Positions 37,434-44,902 of a stretch of 64,000 bases of DNA are shown one piece after another; position 1 is the first letter of the stretch, and every line of letters begins with the position of its first letter. A program made the translations under genes and the position numbers. The notes under the pieces were generated by a model, which worked only from the letters and a program-made list of their open reading frames with translations, made no database searches and was not told the DNA's origin. The DNA is from Leptolyngbya ohadii IS1 (GTDB lineage Bacteria > Cyanobacteriota > Cyanobacteriia > Elainellales > Elainellaceae). Where the stretch lies: positions 1,175,501 through 1,239,500 of the forward strand of contig NZ_NKFP01000001.1 in the NCBI RefSeq assembly GCF_002215035.1, in the 5' to 3' direction.

Positions 37434-37549
37434 CACCCCCAAATACCATCCGTTGTTTAATTGCGCCCAGCTACTTACATTCTCAAATGATCTGTTTGTG
37501 AACACAAAAAATCACATTTGACAAACGCGATCGCAAACATCACACCGGG

Positions 37550-38542
37550 ATGATGAGATTAAAGCAATGCATCCTTTTCGTTTTAGCAATGCAGCCTCTC
37601 ATCAGCGTTATTCTCTGCACCCATAACCCGCGCCAGGATTATTTTTCAAGCGTTCTGGCAGCGCTAAAGCAGCAAACCCTTCCAGTTCAGCAGTGGGAAC
37701 TGTGCGTGATTGATAACGCCAGTGATTCGCCCCTGTCTGATCGCGCCAATCCTGACCTGGATTTAAGCTGGCATCCCCATGCAGTCATTATTCAGGAGCC
37801 ACAGTTAGGACTAACCCATGCGCGGCTATGTGGATTTAGAGCATCAAACGCAGATTTGATTGTGTTTGTAGACGATGACAATGTACTGGCGCAGAACTAT
37901 CTGGCTCAGGTTGTGCAGATCTTCCAGGAATACCCGCAGCTTGGGGCGATCGCAGGCAAATCTCTCCCCCAGTTTGAGGTTGAACCCGAACCCTGGATTC
38001 GCAGCTATGATTCTGTTCTGGCACTGCGTGACTTTGGCGAAACGCCCCTCACCACCGCTAGAGCAGGGTCTACCCTGACCGCAACCTCCTATCCTGCCTT
38101 TGCTCCCTGTGGGGCTGGGATGGCACTCCGCAGACAGCTGTTTGCCACCTATAATGACCAGGTTGCGAATCACCCCGTTCGATTAGCCCTGGGACGAACC
38201 GGACAACAGCTCACATCAGGAGAGGATAACGACATCATCCTGACGCTGCTGGCTGCCGGATGGGAAGTGGGCTATTTCCCCCAGCTACATCTGACTCACC
38301 TGATTGCCTCCCACCGTGTACAGCCAGATTATTTAGCCCGCCTGAACTATGCTGCTTCGCGATCGTGGGTACAGGTTTTGGGTATTCACGGCATTCAGCC
38401 CTGGAAAAAAATTGCTGCCTGGACAGTGCTTCTGCGACAAATGAAAGTTGCTTTCCGCTACCAGCCCTGGCGAAGCAGTCATGCCTATGTTCAGTGGCGC
38501 GGTGCTTGCGGAACCTTTGCCGGACAGAGCCTTTTACCGTGA
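37550..38542 (+). CDS. Glycosyltransferase family 2
   Basis: 330 residues from 37550; the GT2 motif starts only at the internal Met14 (MQPLISVILCTHNPR, ATG at 37589), which may be the true start. It has DNASDSPLSD near residue 57 and the metal motif VFVDDDN near 103. Toward the C-terminus are a catalytic-region TSGEDNDI segment and HLTHLI. It is separated from the upstream operon by 175 bp with hairpins, so it may have its own promoter. Confidence 0.88.
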   Translation: MMRLKQCILFVLAMQPLISVILCTHNPRQDYFSSVLAALKQQTLPVQQWELCVIDNASDSPLSDRANPDLDLSWHPHAVIIQEPQLGLTHARLCGFRASNADLIVFVDDDNVLAQNYLAQVVQIFQEYPQLGAIAGKSLPQFEVEPEPWIRSYDSVLALRDFGETPLTTARAGSTLTATSYPAFAPCGAGMALRRQLFATYNDQVANHPVRLALGRTGQQLTSGEDNDIILTLLAAGWEVGYFPQLHLTHLIASHRVQPDYLARLNYAASRSWVQVLGIHGIQPWKKIAAWTVLLRQMKVAFRYQPWRSSHAYVQWRGACGTFAGQSLLP

Positions 38543-38606
38543 GTTCCTACACTGAGTCTTCACCCCGAATATTCTTCCTGAAATGCCCTTCTGATGTAAT
38601 CTAACC

Positions 38607-39584
38607 ATGAAGTCTATGCAGACCTTCAAAACACAGGCAAAGAAACTGGGTCTGGGCGTGGCAATGTACCGCCTGTATCATGCGCCAAAAGGGATGATTC
38701 ATCGCTATGTGAAACGTGATCCAATTCGTCGGGCGATCGATCGACAGTCCCAGCAGGCAATGGCAGCCGCTGCCTATCACTTGAAACCGTTGCCTGACTT
38801 TGGGACGGGGGCAGCCTTGGAAATTCATTTTCTGAGCGGCAGAAATTTCTGGTATCAGACCTGCTTTTGCGCCTATTCAATGGCGCAGCACAGCAGGGTT
38901 AACCTTCGCCTGGTTATTTACGATGATGGGACGCTGGAGCCAAGCCATGAGTCTGAGTTTCAGCGCATTTTTCCTAATGTTCGGATTGTTTCCCAGGCAA
39001 CTATTCAAGCTCAATTAGAGGCTAATTTGCCGCAGCAACAGTTTCCTACCCTCAGGCAGCGTCGTCTCGCCTATCCCAACCTCCGCAAGCTGACCGACAT
39101 TCACGCGGGTTCTACAGGCTGGAAGCTGGTACTAGATTCCGATATGCTGTTTTTTCGATCGCCCACACTGCTGCTCGACTGGCTGCGAGCGCCCCAAGCC
39201 CCGTGTCATATGGTGGATGTGGAAACTGCCTACGGCTACTCTTCCTCGCTGATGGCATCGCTGACTGGAAACCCGATTCCCGATCGAATCAATGTGGGCA
39301 TTTGCGGTTTGAACAGCAGCACTCTGGACTGGGACGAACTGGAATTCTGGTGCAAAACCCTGATTGAGCAGGAAGGCACTCATTACTACCAGGAACAGGC
39401 ACTTGTTGCGATGTTGATGGCACGCCAACCCTGCACGATCGCCAATGCATCCGACTATATTGTTTTGCCCGATCGCACCGAAGTTTGCGCTCCTAGAGCG
39501 GTGCTGCACCACTATGTAGCGGACTCAAAGCCCTGGTATTTCCGCTACGGCTGGCGGAATTCAGTACCTAGCTCTAAACTCTGA
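38607..39584 (+). CDS. Probable nucleotide-sugar transferase (GT-A-like, DxD)
   Basis: 325 residues. I do not recognise a specific family. The middle has a DxD-type motif (LVLDSDMLFF, about residue 174) preceded by RKLTDIHAG, and a later NVGICGLNSS. This resembles GT8/GT24-like enzymes in which the first Asp pair binds metal and nucleotide sugar. The N-terminus is basic and amphipathic. It sits 64 bp after a GT2 gene in the polysaccharide cluster. The exact class is uncertain. Confidence 0.65.
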   Translation: MKSMQTFKTQAKKLGLGVAMYRLYHAPKGMIHRYVKRDPIRRAIDRQSQQAMAAAAYHLKPLPDFGTGAALEIHFLSGRNFWYQTCFCAYSMAQHSRVNLRLVIYDDGTLEPSHESEFQRIFPNVRIVSQATIQAQLEANLPQQQFPTLRQRRLAYPNLRKLTDIHAGSTGWKLVLDSDMLFFRSPTLLLDWLRAPQAPCHMVDVETAYGYSSSLMASLTGNPIPDRINVGICGLNSSTLDWDELEFWCKTLIEQEGTHYYQEQALVAMLMARQPCTIANASDYIVLPDRTEVCAPRAVLHHYVADSKPWYFRYGWRNSVPSSKL

Positions 39585-39671
39585 ACGAAAGTGCTTTCTA
39601 AAGCGTTATTTGAAGTGCCTCCTGAAGTATTTTCTAACCTGTTGATAATTCGCTGCGAGTTTTATTAATCG

Positions 39672-40451
39672 ATGAGCAATACAACAATTGGTTCGATTCA
39701 AACCTATGTTGAAGATTCTATTCTTCTCTCTCCCTCTATTGATCAAAATTCGGTTCAAGCAAGGGTTTCTGTCACCTTAACCGATACCACTCTTTGGTTA
39801 GTTGATACCAGTAAGCTGAGCGGACAGACAGCTGATTCTCGATCGCAATTTACGCTACTCGATCTGCAAACCAACTATCAAATCATCGAACCGTTTGAGA
39901 ATATCAATTTTGCGGCTGCTACCGTTGCTCCAGGTATTTCTCTAAGCAGTCAAAGCTCCTATCTTCAGACCACACTTCCTGACGGCAGTTCCCTCATGCT
40001 GGTTCAGGTCACAGGGGGCACCCAGTTTGGCTCAGGCGGAATGTCGCCTTTGACTGGTGGCTCAGGGGGCGGCAGCACGGGGATATCTACAACTGGATCT
40101 CCTAGCGGGTCGCTTACTCCGGGGGGCGGGGGCAGTGGAGGCGGTTCGTCTAGTCCGGGAGGTGATCCAGGCTCTCCATCCAGTTCTACGCCAGAACAGT
40201 CAACATCGGAGCAATCAACACCGGAGCAATCAATACCGGGACAGCCAACAGGTTCACCCCAAAGTCCAACGCCGGGTAGTCCACAGTCAACTCCTACTTC
40301 TTCAAATGGTACTCCTCCACCCGGTGGAAGTTTCCAGCCTCCGGTGCCCGTTCCGTTTAATAATTCTCCCGAAATCGGACTGCTGTTGGTGCTGGCGTTA
40401 TTTGGCTACAGGCTACTGAAGAGAAGCGGAAAATTATTTTTCCAGGCATAG
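39672..40451 (+). CDS. Putative exosortase substrate with C-terminal PF-x-x-SP-x-IG sorting signal
   Basis: 259 residues. The N-terminal domain (1-120) is related to that of the next protein (ARVSVTLTDTTLWLVDTSKLS against ERVSVNLTSSNLWLVDSSKLF). Residues about 120-225 are a Gly/Ser/Pro/Thr/Gln linker with a 15-bp DNA repeat. The tail has PFNNSPEIG at 228-236, one hydrophobic helix and a basic cluster (RLLKRSGK). This three-part tail is what exosortases recognise; PF-x-x-SP-type tails are known from cyanobacteria. No N-terminal signal peptide is visible, which is odd for an exported protein. Confidence 0.65.
   Translation: MSNTTIGSIQTYVEDSILLSPSIDQNSVQARVSVTLTDTTLWLVDTSKLSGQTADSRSQFTLLDLQTNYQIIEPFENINFAAATVAPGISLSSQSSYLQTTLPDGSSLMLVQVTGGTQFGSGGMSPLTGGSGGGSTGISTTGSPSGSLTPGGGGSGGGSSSPGGDPGSPSSSTPEQSTSEQSTPEQSIPGQPTGSPQSPTPGSPQSTPTSSNGTPPPGGSFQPPVPVPFNNSPEIGLLLVLALFGYRLLKRSGKLFFQA
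40186..40252. repeat. 15-bp tandem repeat in the substrate linker
   Basis: Four imperfect copies of TCAACACCGGAGCAA encode Ser-Thr-Pro-Glu-Gln units in the low-complexity linker. Confidence 0.8.
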
Positions 40452-40505
40452 GGTCATCGAAAGGGCCACGAAAAGTAATCGAAAGGAAATGGGAGATCAA
40501 TCGTA

Positions 40506-41351
40506 ATGACAATTTCTGTAGGTTCAGTGCAGCACTATGTCCAGGGACAGACCTGGTTTGACATGACGAAATATGCTCAGTTTGGTACCAACGAACGAGT
40601 ATCCGTCAATCTAACTTCTAGCAATCTATGGTTGGTCGATAGCAGTAAGCTCTTCCTGCAAAATTCCTACGCTCCCAGGATTGGCTTCTTGAACGAGGGA
40701 GCAGGCTACCAATCTCCCATTACGATTACTGCCAGCGGCGGTACTAATGGTGCGGCAACGGTCTTCCCCAACCTGTCTGGCTATAACAGCGTGATGCCAA
40801 ATGCTACGGGTCCGCTCTGGCGGGGAGACTGGGTACAACTTTCCATGATGCAGGCAGGGACTCAGCTCAATCTGTCGGTTACACCCAATGGGGTCGTCCA
40901 GCCCAACAGTAGACCGCTCAGTACCGACCCCAGCCTCAATCCGGTGAATCGTGCCAATCCCAACAGTCCGATTTTTTGGGTTGCCTATGCCGATCCTAAC
41001 CAAACCCTGCCGCTGCTGATTTTGGGATACGAGGATATTGCTGGGTCGGGCAGTGACAACGACTTTAATGACGGACTGCTGGTTTTAGATGTGGGACAGC
41101 AAAACTTTCAAAATATTTTTAGAACTGCGAATCTGGGACAGAATTCTCAGGTGAATCTCAAAACGGCGAAACCCGTTGATGTTCCGTTTGATATTAGCCC
41201 GTCGATCGGGGTTGTTGCCGTGCTGCTTCTGTTTGCCCGTCGCTTTTGGAAACAGTATGGGACACCTTCCAAATCAGAGATGCAGGTTGTGCGTGAAGTT
41301 ATACATTCCAAAGATCGGTTAAAAGACACGATCGCACACAGCGAATCTTGA
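40506..41351 (+). CDS. Second putative exosortase substrate, DUF4114-like
   Basis: 281 residues, a paralogue of the preceding protein in its first 40 residues. A DUF4114-like acidic motif, YEDIAGSGSDNDFND, at about 176-190 suggests a calcium-binding surface domain. The tail has PFDISPSIG at 227-235, a hydrophobic helix and RRFWKQYG, followed by an unusual extra 30 polar residues. It starts 54 bp after its paralogue. No N-terminal signal peptide is seen. The function is probably as a surface or sheath protein anchored by the exosortase at 24840; this is inferred. Confidence 0.68.
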   Translation: MTISVGSVQHYVQGQTWFDMTKYAQFGTNERVSVNLTSSNLWLVDSSKLFLQNSYAPRIGFLNEGAGYQSPITITASGGTNGAATVFPNLSGYNSVMPNATGPLWRGDWVQLSMMQAGTQLNLSVTPNGVVQPNSRPLSTDPSLNPVNRANPNSPIFWVAYADPNQTLPLLILGYEDIAGSGSDNDFNDGLLVLDVGQQNFQNIFRTANLGQNSQVNLKTAKPVDVPFDISPSIGVVAVLLLFARRFWKQYGTPSKSEMQVVREVIHSKDRLKDTIAHSES

Positions 41352-41473
41352 AACTGAAAGTTATCACTCTAGCTGTAAATTAAAGCGGAATACTGAAGTT
41401 AGTTATTAGCGTTAAATCACATTGAATACTGACGTTGAAGCTGACAGCTACAGTTTAACTAATCTCTGTACTG

Positions 41474-44143
41474 ATGCTGTACCGAAGCACTATGATCCAA
41501 CTGCCTAAACTCAGCCTGCCAGGACTTAAACAGCCGAGTAAAGAACAGCCAAGCAAGGAATCTGCGAATCAATCTGCGAATCAACCTGCGAATCAACCTG
41601 CGATCGGGCTGTTTTCGGATGCCATTCACCTATCCATCGTCACACAGTTCTATCCCCCAGACTTTGCGGCAACCGGACAGTTTGTGGAAGAACTGGCAGT
41701 TCGGCTGGCGGAACGGATTCAAGTACAGGTTTTTACCGGACAACCGGGGTATGCCTATCAGGTTTCAGCTGCGCCTCCAGAAGAAATGAGGAACGGGGTG
41801 CGGGTGACGCGATCGCGCCTGACCCAGACTCGAAAACGATTGGGCAGAACCCTGAGCAGCCTTCTGTTTTGCGTTCGTTCTGCCCTGCACCTGATGAAGC
41901 GAGAAAATCGGGGCGATATTGTCCTGTTTGTGAGTGAACCCCCCTACCTGCAAACGCTGGGCTATCTGGCAAATCGATTATTTAATCTGTCCTATGCCTG
42001 CCTGGTGTACGACCTCTATCCTGATGTGGCAGTGGAACTAGGGGTCGTTTCCGAGCATCATTGGTTGGTGCGTTTCTGGAACGCAGTAAATCGGCGCGTC
42101 TGGCGGCGGGCAGCTTCTATTATTGTCCCCAGCGAAACCATGAAGGAACGAATGACCGATCGCTTTCCTGAGCTGGTTTCCAAAATTACGGTGATCCACA
42201 ATTGGGCAGACCCCACCTGGATTAAACCTCTGCCGAAGCAGGATAACACCTTCGCCCACACCCATAATCTGGTTGAGAAATTCACGGTTCTCTACTCCGG
42301 TAATATGGGACGCTGCCACGACATGAATACCATCCTGGGAGCTGCTCGCGAGCTGAAGGACGAACCTGTGCAGTTTGTGTTTATTGGGGGTGGTCCAAAG
42401 CGGCAGGACTGTATTCAAGCGGTGCAGGACTGGGGGTTAGCCAACTGTCTTTTTCTGCCCTATCAGGATAAGGCTGCTCTGCCGGAATCGCTGACGGCTT
42501 GCGATTTGTCATTGGTGAGTATTGATGTGGGGATGGAGGGGCTGGTTGCGCCCAGTAAGTTCTACTCGGCAGTTTCCTCTGGAAATCCGGTAGCGGTGAT
42601 TTGCGAACCCCATTCCTACCTGCGTCAGTTGGTTTCAGAAGCGAAGTGTGGCGCTGCTTTTAACAATGGCGACAGCAAAGGCTTGGCGGGTTTTATTCGA
42701 TATTTGATGAAAGATGGACAGATGAAAGGGCAGATGGGCGATGCGGGACATCATTACATTGCCTCAAACTTTACCCCTGAACTGATTAGCCAGCAGTATT
42801 TTAAGGTGTTGCAGCGGGCAGTGTTGAAAGATGCTGACTTGCAGCGAGCGATCGCCCAACAGGAATTTTGCCTCTATTATCAGCCCATTATGTCCCTGGT
42901 AACGGGAAATATTAGCGGCTTTGAAGCATTAATTCGCTGGCAGCATCCCGAACGCGGCTTGGTCTATCCCAACGAGTTTATGGACGCCGCCCAGGAAAGC
43001 GGACTGATTGTGCCAATGGGCTGGTGGGTGCTGAACGAAGCTTGCCGCCAAATGCGGTACTGGCAAATAAAATTTCCCCAGCGGCTACCGCTGCGAATTA
43101 GCGTGAATCTGGCGACGGAGCAATTTCTGCAACCCGATCTGATTCCCCAGATCGATCGGATTCTGGACAGTAATGGCTTGGATGGAAGCTGTTTATCGGT
43201 AGAGATGAGCGAAAAATGCCTGATGGCTGATCCCGCTGCTGCGATCGCAATTTTGCTTCAGTTGCAGGCGCGCCGGATTTCGGTTTGCCTGGATGGGTTT
43301 GGCTTAGACTATACCTCTCTGAAAAATCTGCATCGGTTTCCTGTCAATGCCATCGATATCGATCGTGCCCTGGTGAGCCAGATGAATCGCGATCCGGAAG
43401 CGCTGAAGCTCATCAAAACTATTGCCGTGCTGGCGCATGAGCTGGATATTCGCGTGACTGCCGAGGGAGTCGAAACCGATGAACAGCTTCAGCAGTTAAA
43501 GGCGATCGGTATTCCATACGCCCAGGGCTATTATTTCTCCCGTGCTGTTGATGCCACAGCTGCACAAGGTTTGATTCTGCACCTAAAAGATCCTGAACCG
43601 ATGTCTGCTATCCCGTCTTCTGCCCCTTCTCTACCTGCGGCAACCGCTGCTATTCATTCCTCCAGCGATTCCTCCAGCCATTTCTCTAATTATTCTTCCA
43701 GCCATTCCTCTGGTGATTCTATGCTTCATTCCGCGATTCATCAACGCGATATTCCTCTGGTGCTGGTTGTGGATGATGAACGCATGATGCGCTCCCTGCT
43801 GCGACGGGCAATTGAAAAGGCAGGCTATCAGGCAATTGAGGCAGAAAGTGGATCACAGGCGATCGCGCTCTACCATAGCCACCGTCCCGATCTGGTTCTA
43901 CTGGATGCCATGATGCCCCATATGAGCGGGTTTGAGTGCTGCGCTCAATTACGTCAACCTGCAAGTTCTGCTGAACCATCAGTGCAGGCGGGTCTGGATT
44001 ATGCGCCTGTGTTAATGATTACAACCCTGGAGGATGCGGAGTCGGTCGATCGTGCGTTCACCTCTGGCGCAACGGATTACATTACCAAACCTGTTAACTG
44101 GGCACTGTTTCGTCAGCGAGTGCAGCGATTACTTCAGCGATAA
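41474..44143 (+). CDS. Fusion protein: GT4 glycosyltransferase - EAL domain - receiver domain
   Basis: 889 residues in one uninterrupted frame. Residues about 51-445 are a WbuB-like GT4 enzyme (HLSIVTQFYPPDFAATGQF, LYSGNMGRCHD, LVAPSKFYSAVSSGNPVAV). Residues about 455-705 are an EAL domain (QPIMSLVTGNISGFEALIRW, Glu484). A Ser-rich linker (about 713-757) leads to a CheY-like receiver with phospho-acceptor Asp811 and YITKP. The EAL keeps Glu, Asn, AEGVET and QGY residues. However, DDFGTG reads DGFGLD and the catalytic Lys of the IKID motif is Asp (IDID), so c-di-GMP hydrolysis is doubtful and binding is possible. The N-terminus has a 12-bp repeat. It suggests glycan synthesis gated by c-di-GMP and phosphorylation. 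An alternative start is the ATG at 41492. Confidence 0.88.
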   Translation: MLYRSTMIQLPKLSLPGLKQPSKEQPSKESANQSANQPANQPAIGLFSDAIHLSIVTQFYPPDFAATGQFVEELAVRLAERIQVQVFTGQPGYAYQVSAAPPEEMRNGVRVTRSRLTQTRKRLGRTLSSLLFCVRSALHLMKRENRGDIVLFVSEPPYLQTLGYLANRLFNLSYACLVYDLYPDVAVELGVVSEHHWLVRFWNAVNRRVWRRAASIIVPSETMKERMTDRFPELVSKITVIHNWADPTWIKPLPKQDNTFAHTHNLVEKFTVLYSGNMGRCHDMNTILGAARELKDEPVQFVFIGGGPKRQDCIQAVQDWGLANCLFLPYQDKAALPESLTACDLSLVSIDVGMEGLVAPSKFYSAVSSGNPVAVICEPHSYLRQLVSEAKCGAAFNNGDSKGLAGFIRYLMKDGQMKGQMGDAGHHYIASNFTPELISQQYFKVLQRAVLKDADLQRAIAQQEFCLYYQPIMSLVTGNISGFEALIRWQHPERGLVYPNEFMDAAQESGLIVPMGWWVLNEACRQMRYWQIKFPQRLPLRISVNLATEQFLQPDLIPQIDRILDSNGLDGSCLSVEMSEKCLMADPAAAIAILLQLQARRISVCLDGFGLDYTSLKNLHRFPVNAIDIDRALVSQMNRDPEALKLIKTIAVLAHELDIRVTAEGVETDEQLQQLKAIGIPYAQGYYFSRAVDATAAQGLILHLKDPEPMSAIPSSAPSLPAATAAIHSSSDSSSHFSNYSSSHSSGDSMLHSAIHQRDIPLVLVVDDERMMRSLLRRAIEKAGYQAIEAESGSQAIALYHSHRPDLVLLDAMMPHMSGFECCAQLRQPASSAEPSVQAGLDYAPVLMITTLEDAESVDRAFTSGATDYITKPVNWALFRQRVQRLLQR
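41561..41602. repeat. 12-bp tandem repeat in the fusion gene 5' end
   Basis: Three to four copies of TCTGCGAATCAA encode Ser/Pro-Ala-Asn-Gln units ahead of the glycosyltransferase domain. Confidence 0.8.
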
Positions 44144-44224
44144 AACGATTGCGATGGGCGCGATGGGAATATTGGAACGAGGGGATGGGGAGAGAACGGA
44201 ACATTGGAACGAGGAAAATGTATC

Positions 44225-44845
44225 CTACGATGGAATCTCGATCCCCTTCGTTTTACATAGCTCAGTTAAATACGCTACTTTGCGATCGGCGGTTTCTAGC
44301 TGATGCTGGAGTGCCTGCTCTCGCTGTAGAGCAACTTGCCAGTAGGATACGAGTTTATCGGTTTCCAGGAGCCGCCGAACGCGCTGCCGCAGGATTGCCC
44401 AGTGAATGGGTTTGGTAACAAAATCTGTGGCACCGACGGAAAAGGCTTTGTCTACCGATTCCTGATCATATAGCGTGGTAATCATCAGAATAGGCGGACA
44501 CCGATCGCTAAACATGGCTTTTAAGTGGCGACAGCATTCAAATCCATCCATTCCCGGCATAACTGCATCGAGCAGAATAATATCAGGACGCTGCTGCCGA
44601 CAGAGAAACAGGCAGCTTTCGCCGCTGCTGGCATCAATGGTTTGATAGCCTTCTCCAGTCATTGCCCGGCGGAGAACCAGACGGAGGGCTTTTTCGTCAT
44701 CCACAATGAGAACAGAAGCCTGCTGTTCTGAATCTGGCGGAGTTTGTGAAGTTTGCGGAACTGGGAATCGCTGGGAAGATAGCGGCGATATTGACATATT
44801 TGATCTTCTGCTCAAGTTCAATTCTTTACTCAAGGACGCATTCAA
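44225..44845 (-). CDS. Single-domain response regulator with C-terminal coiled coil
   Basis: 206 residues from 44845; an ATG at 44797 (MSISPLSSQRF) is a likely alternative. One receiver domain (ASVLIVDDEKALRLVLRRA, LLDAVMPGMDGFE, FVTKP) is followed by a short coiled coil of about 40 residues and no output domain. The receiver closely resembles that of the fusion protein encoded convergently (GATDFVTKPIHWAILRQRVRRLL against GATDYITKPVNWALFRQRVQRLL), so the two probably arose by duplication. It lies just downstream of the hybrid kinase gene and probably receives its phosphoryl group. Confidence 0.88.
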   Translation of the reverse strand: MNASLSKELNLSRRSNMSISPLSSQRFPVPQTSQTPPDSEQQASVLIVDDEKALRLVLRRAMTGEGYQTIDASSGESCLFLCRQQRPDIILLDAVMPGMDGFECCRHLKAMFSDRCPPILMITTLYDQESVDKAFSVGATDFVTKPIHWAILRQRVRRLLETDKLVSYWQVALQREQALQHQLETADRKVAYLTELCKTKGIEIPS

Positions 44846-44863
44846 TCAGCTCGAAACCGGATT

Positions 44864-44900
44864 TTGCTTCTGGTTTATTGCTTCTGGTTTATTGCTTCTG
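44864..44900. repeat. 14-bp tandem repeat between regulator and kinase genes
   Basis: Two and a half copies of TTGCTTCTGGTTTA fill the short gap between the response regulator start and the hybrid kinase stop. Confidence 0.85.
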
Positions 44901-44902
44901 CT

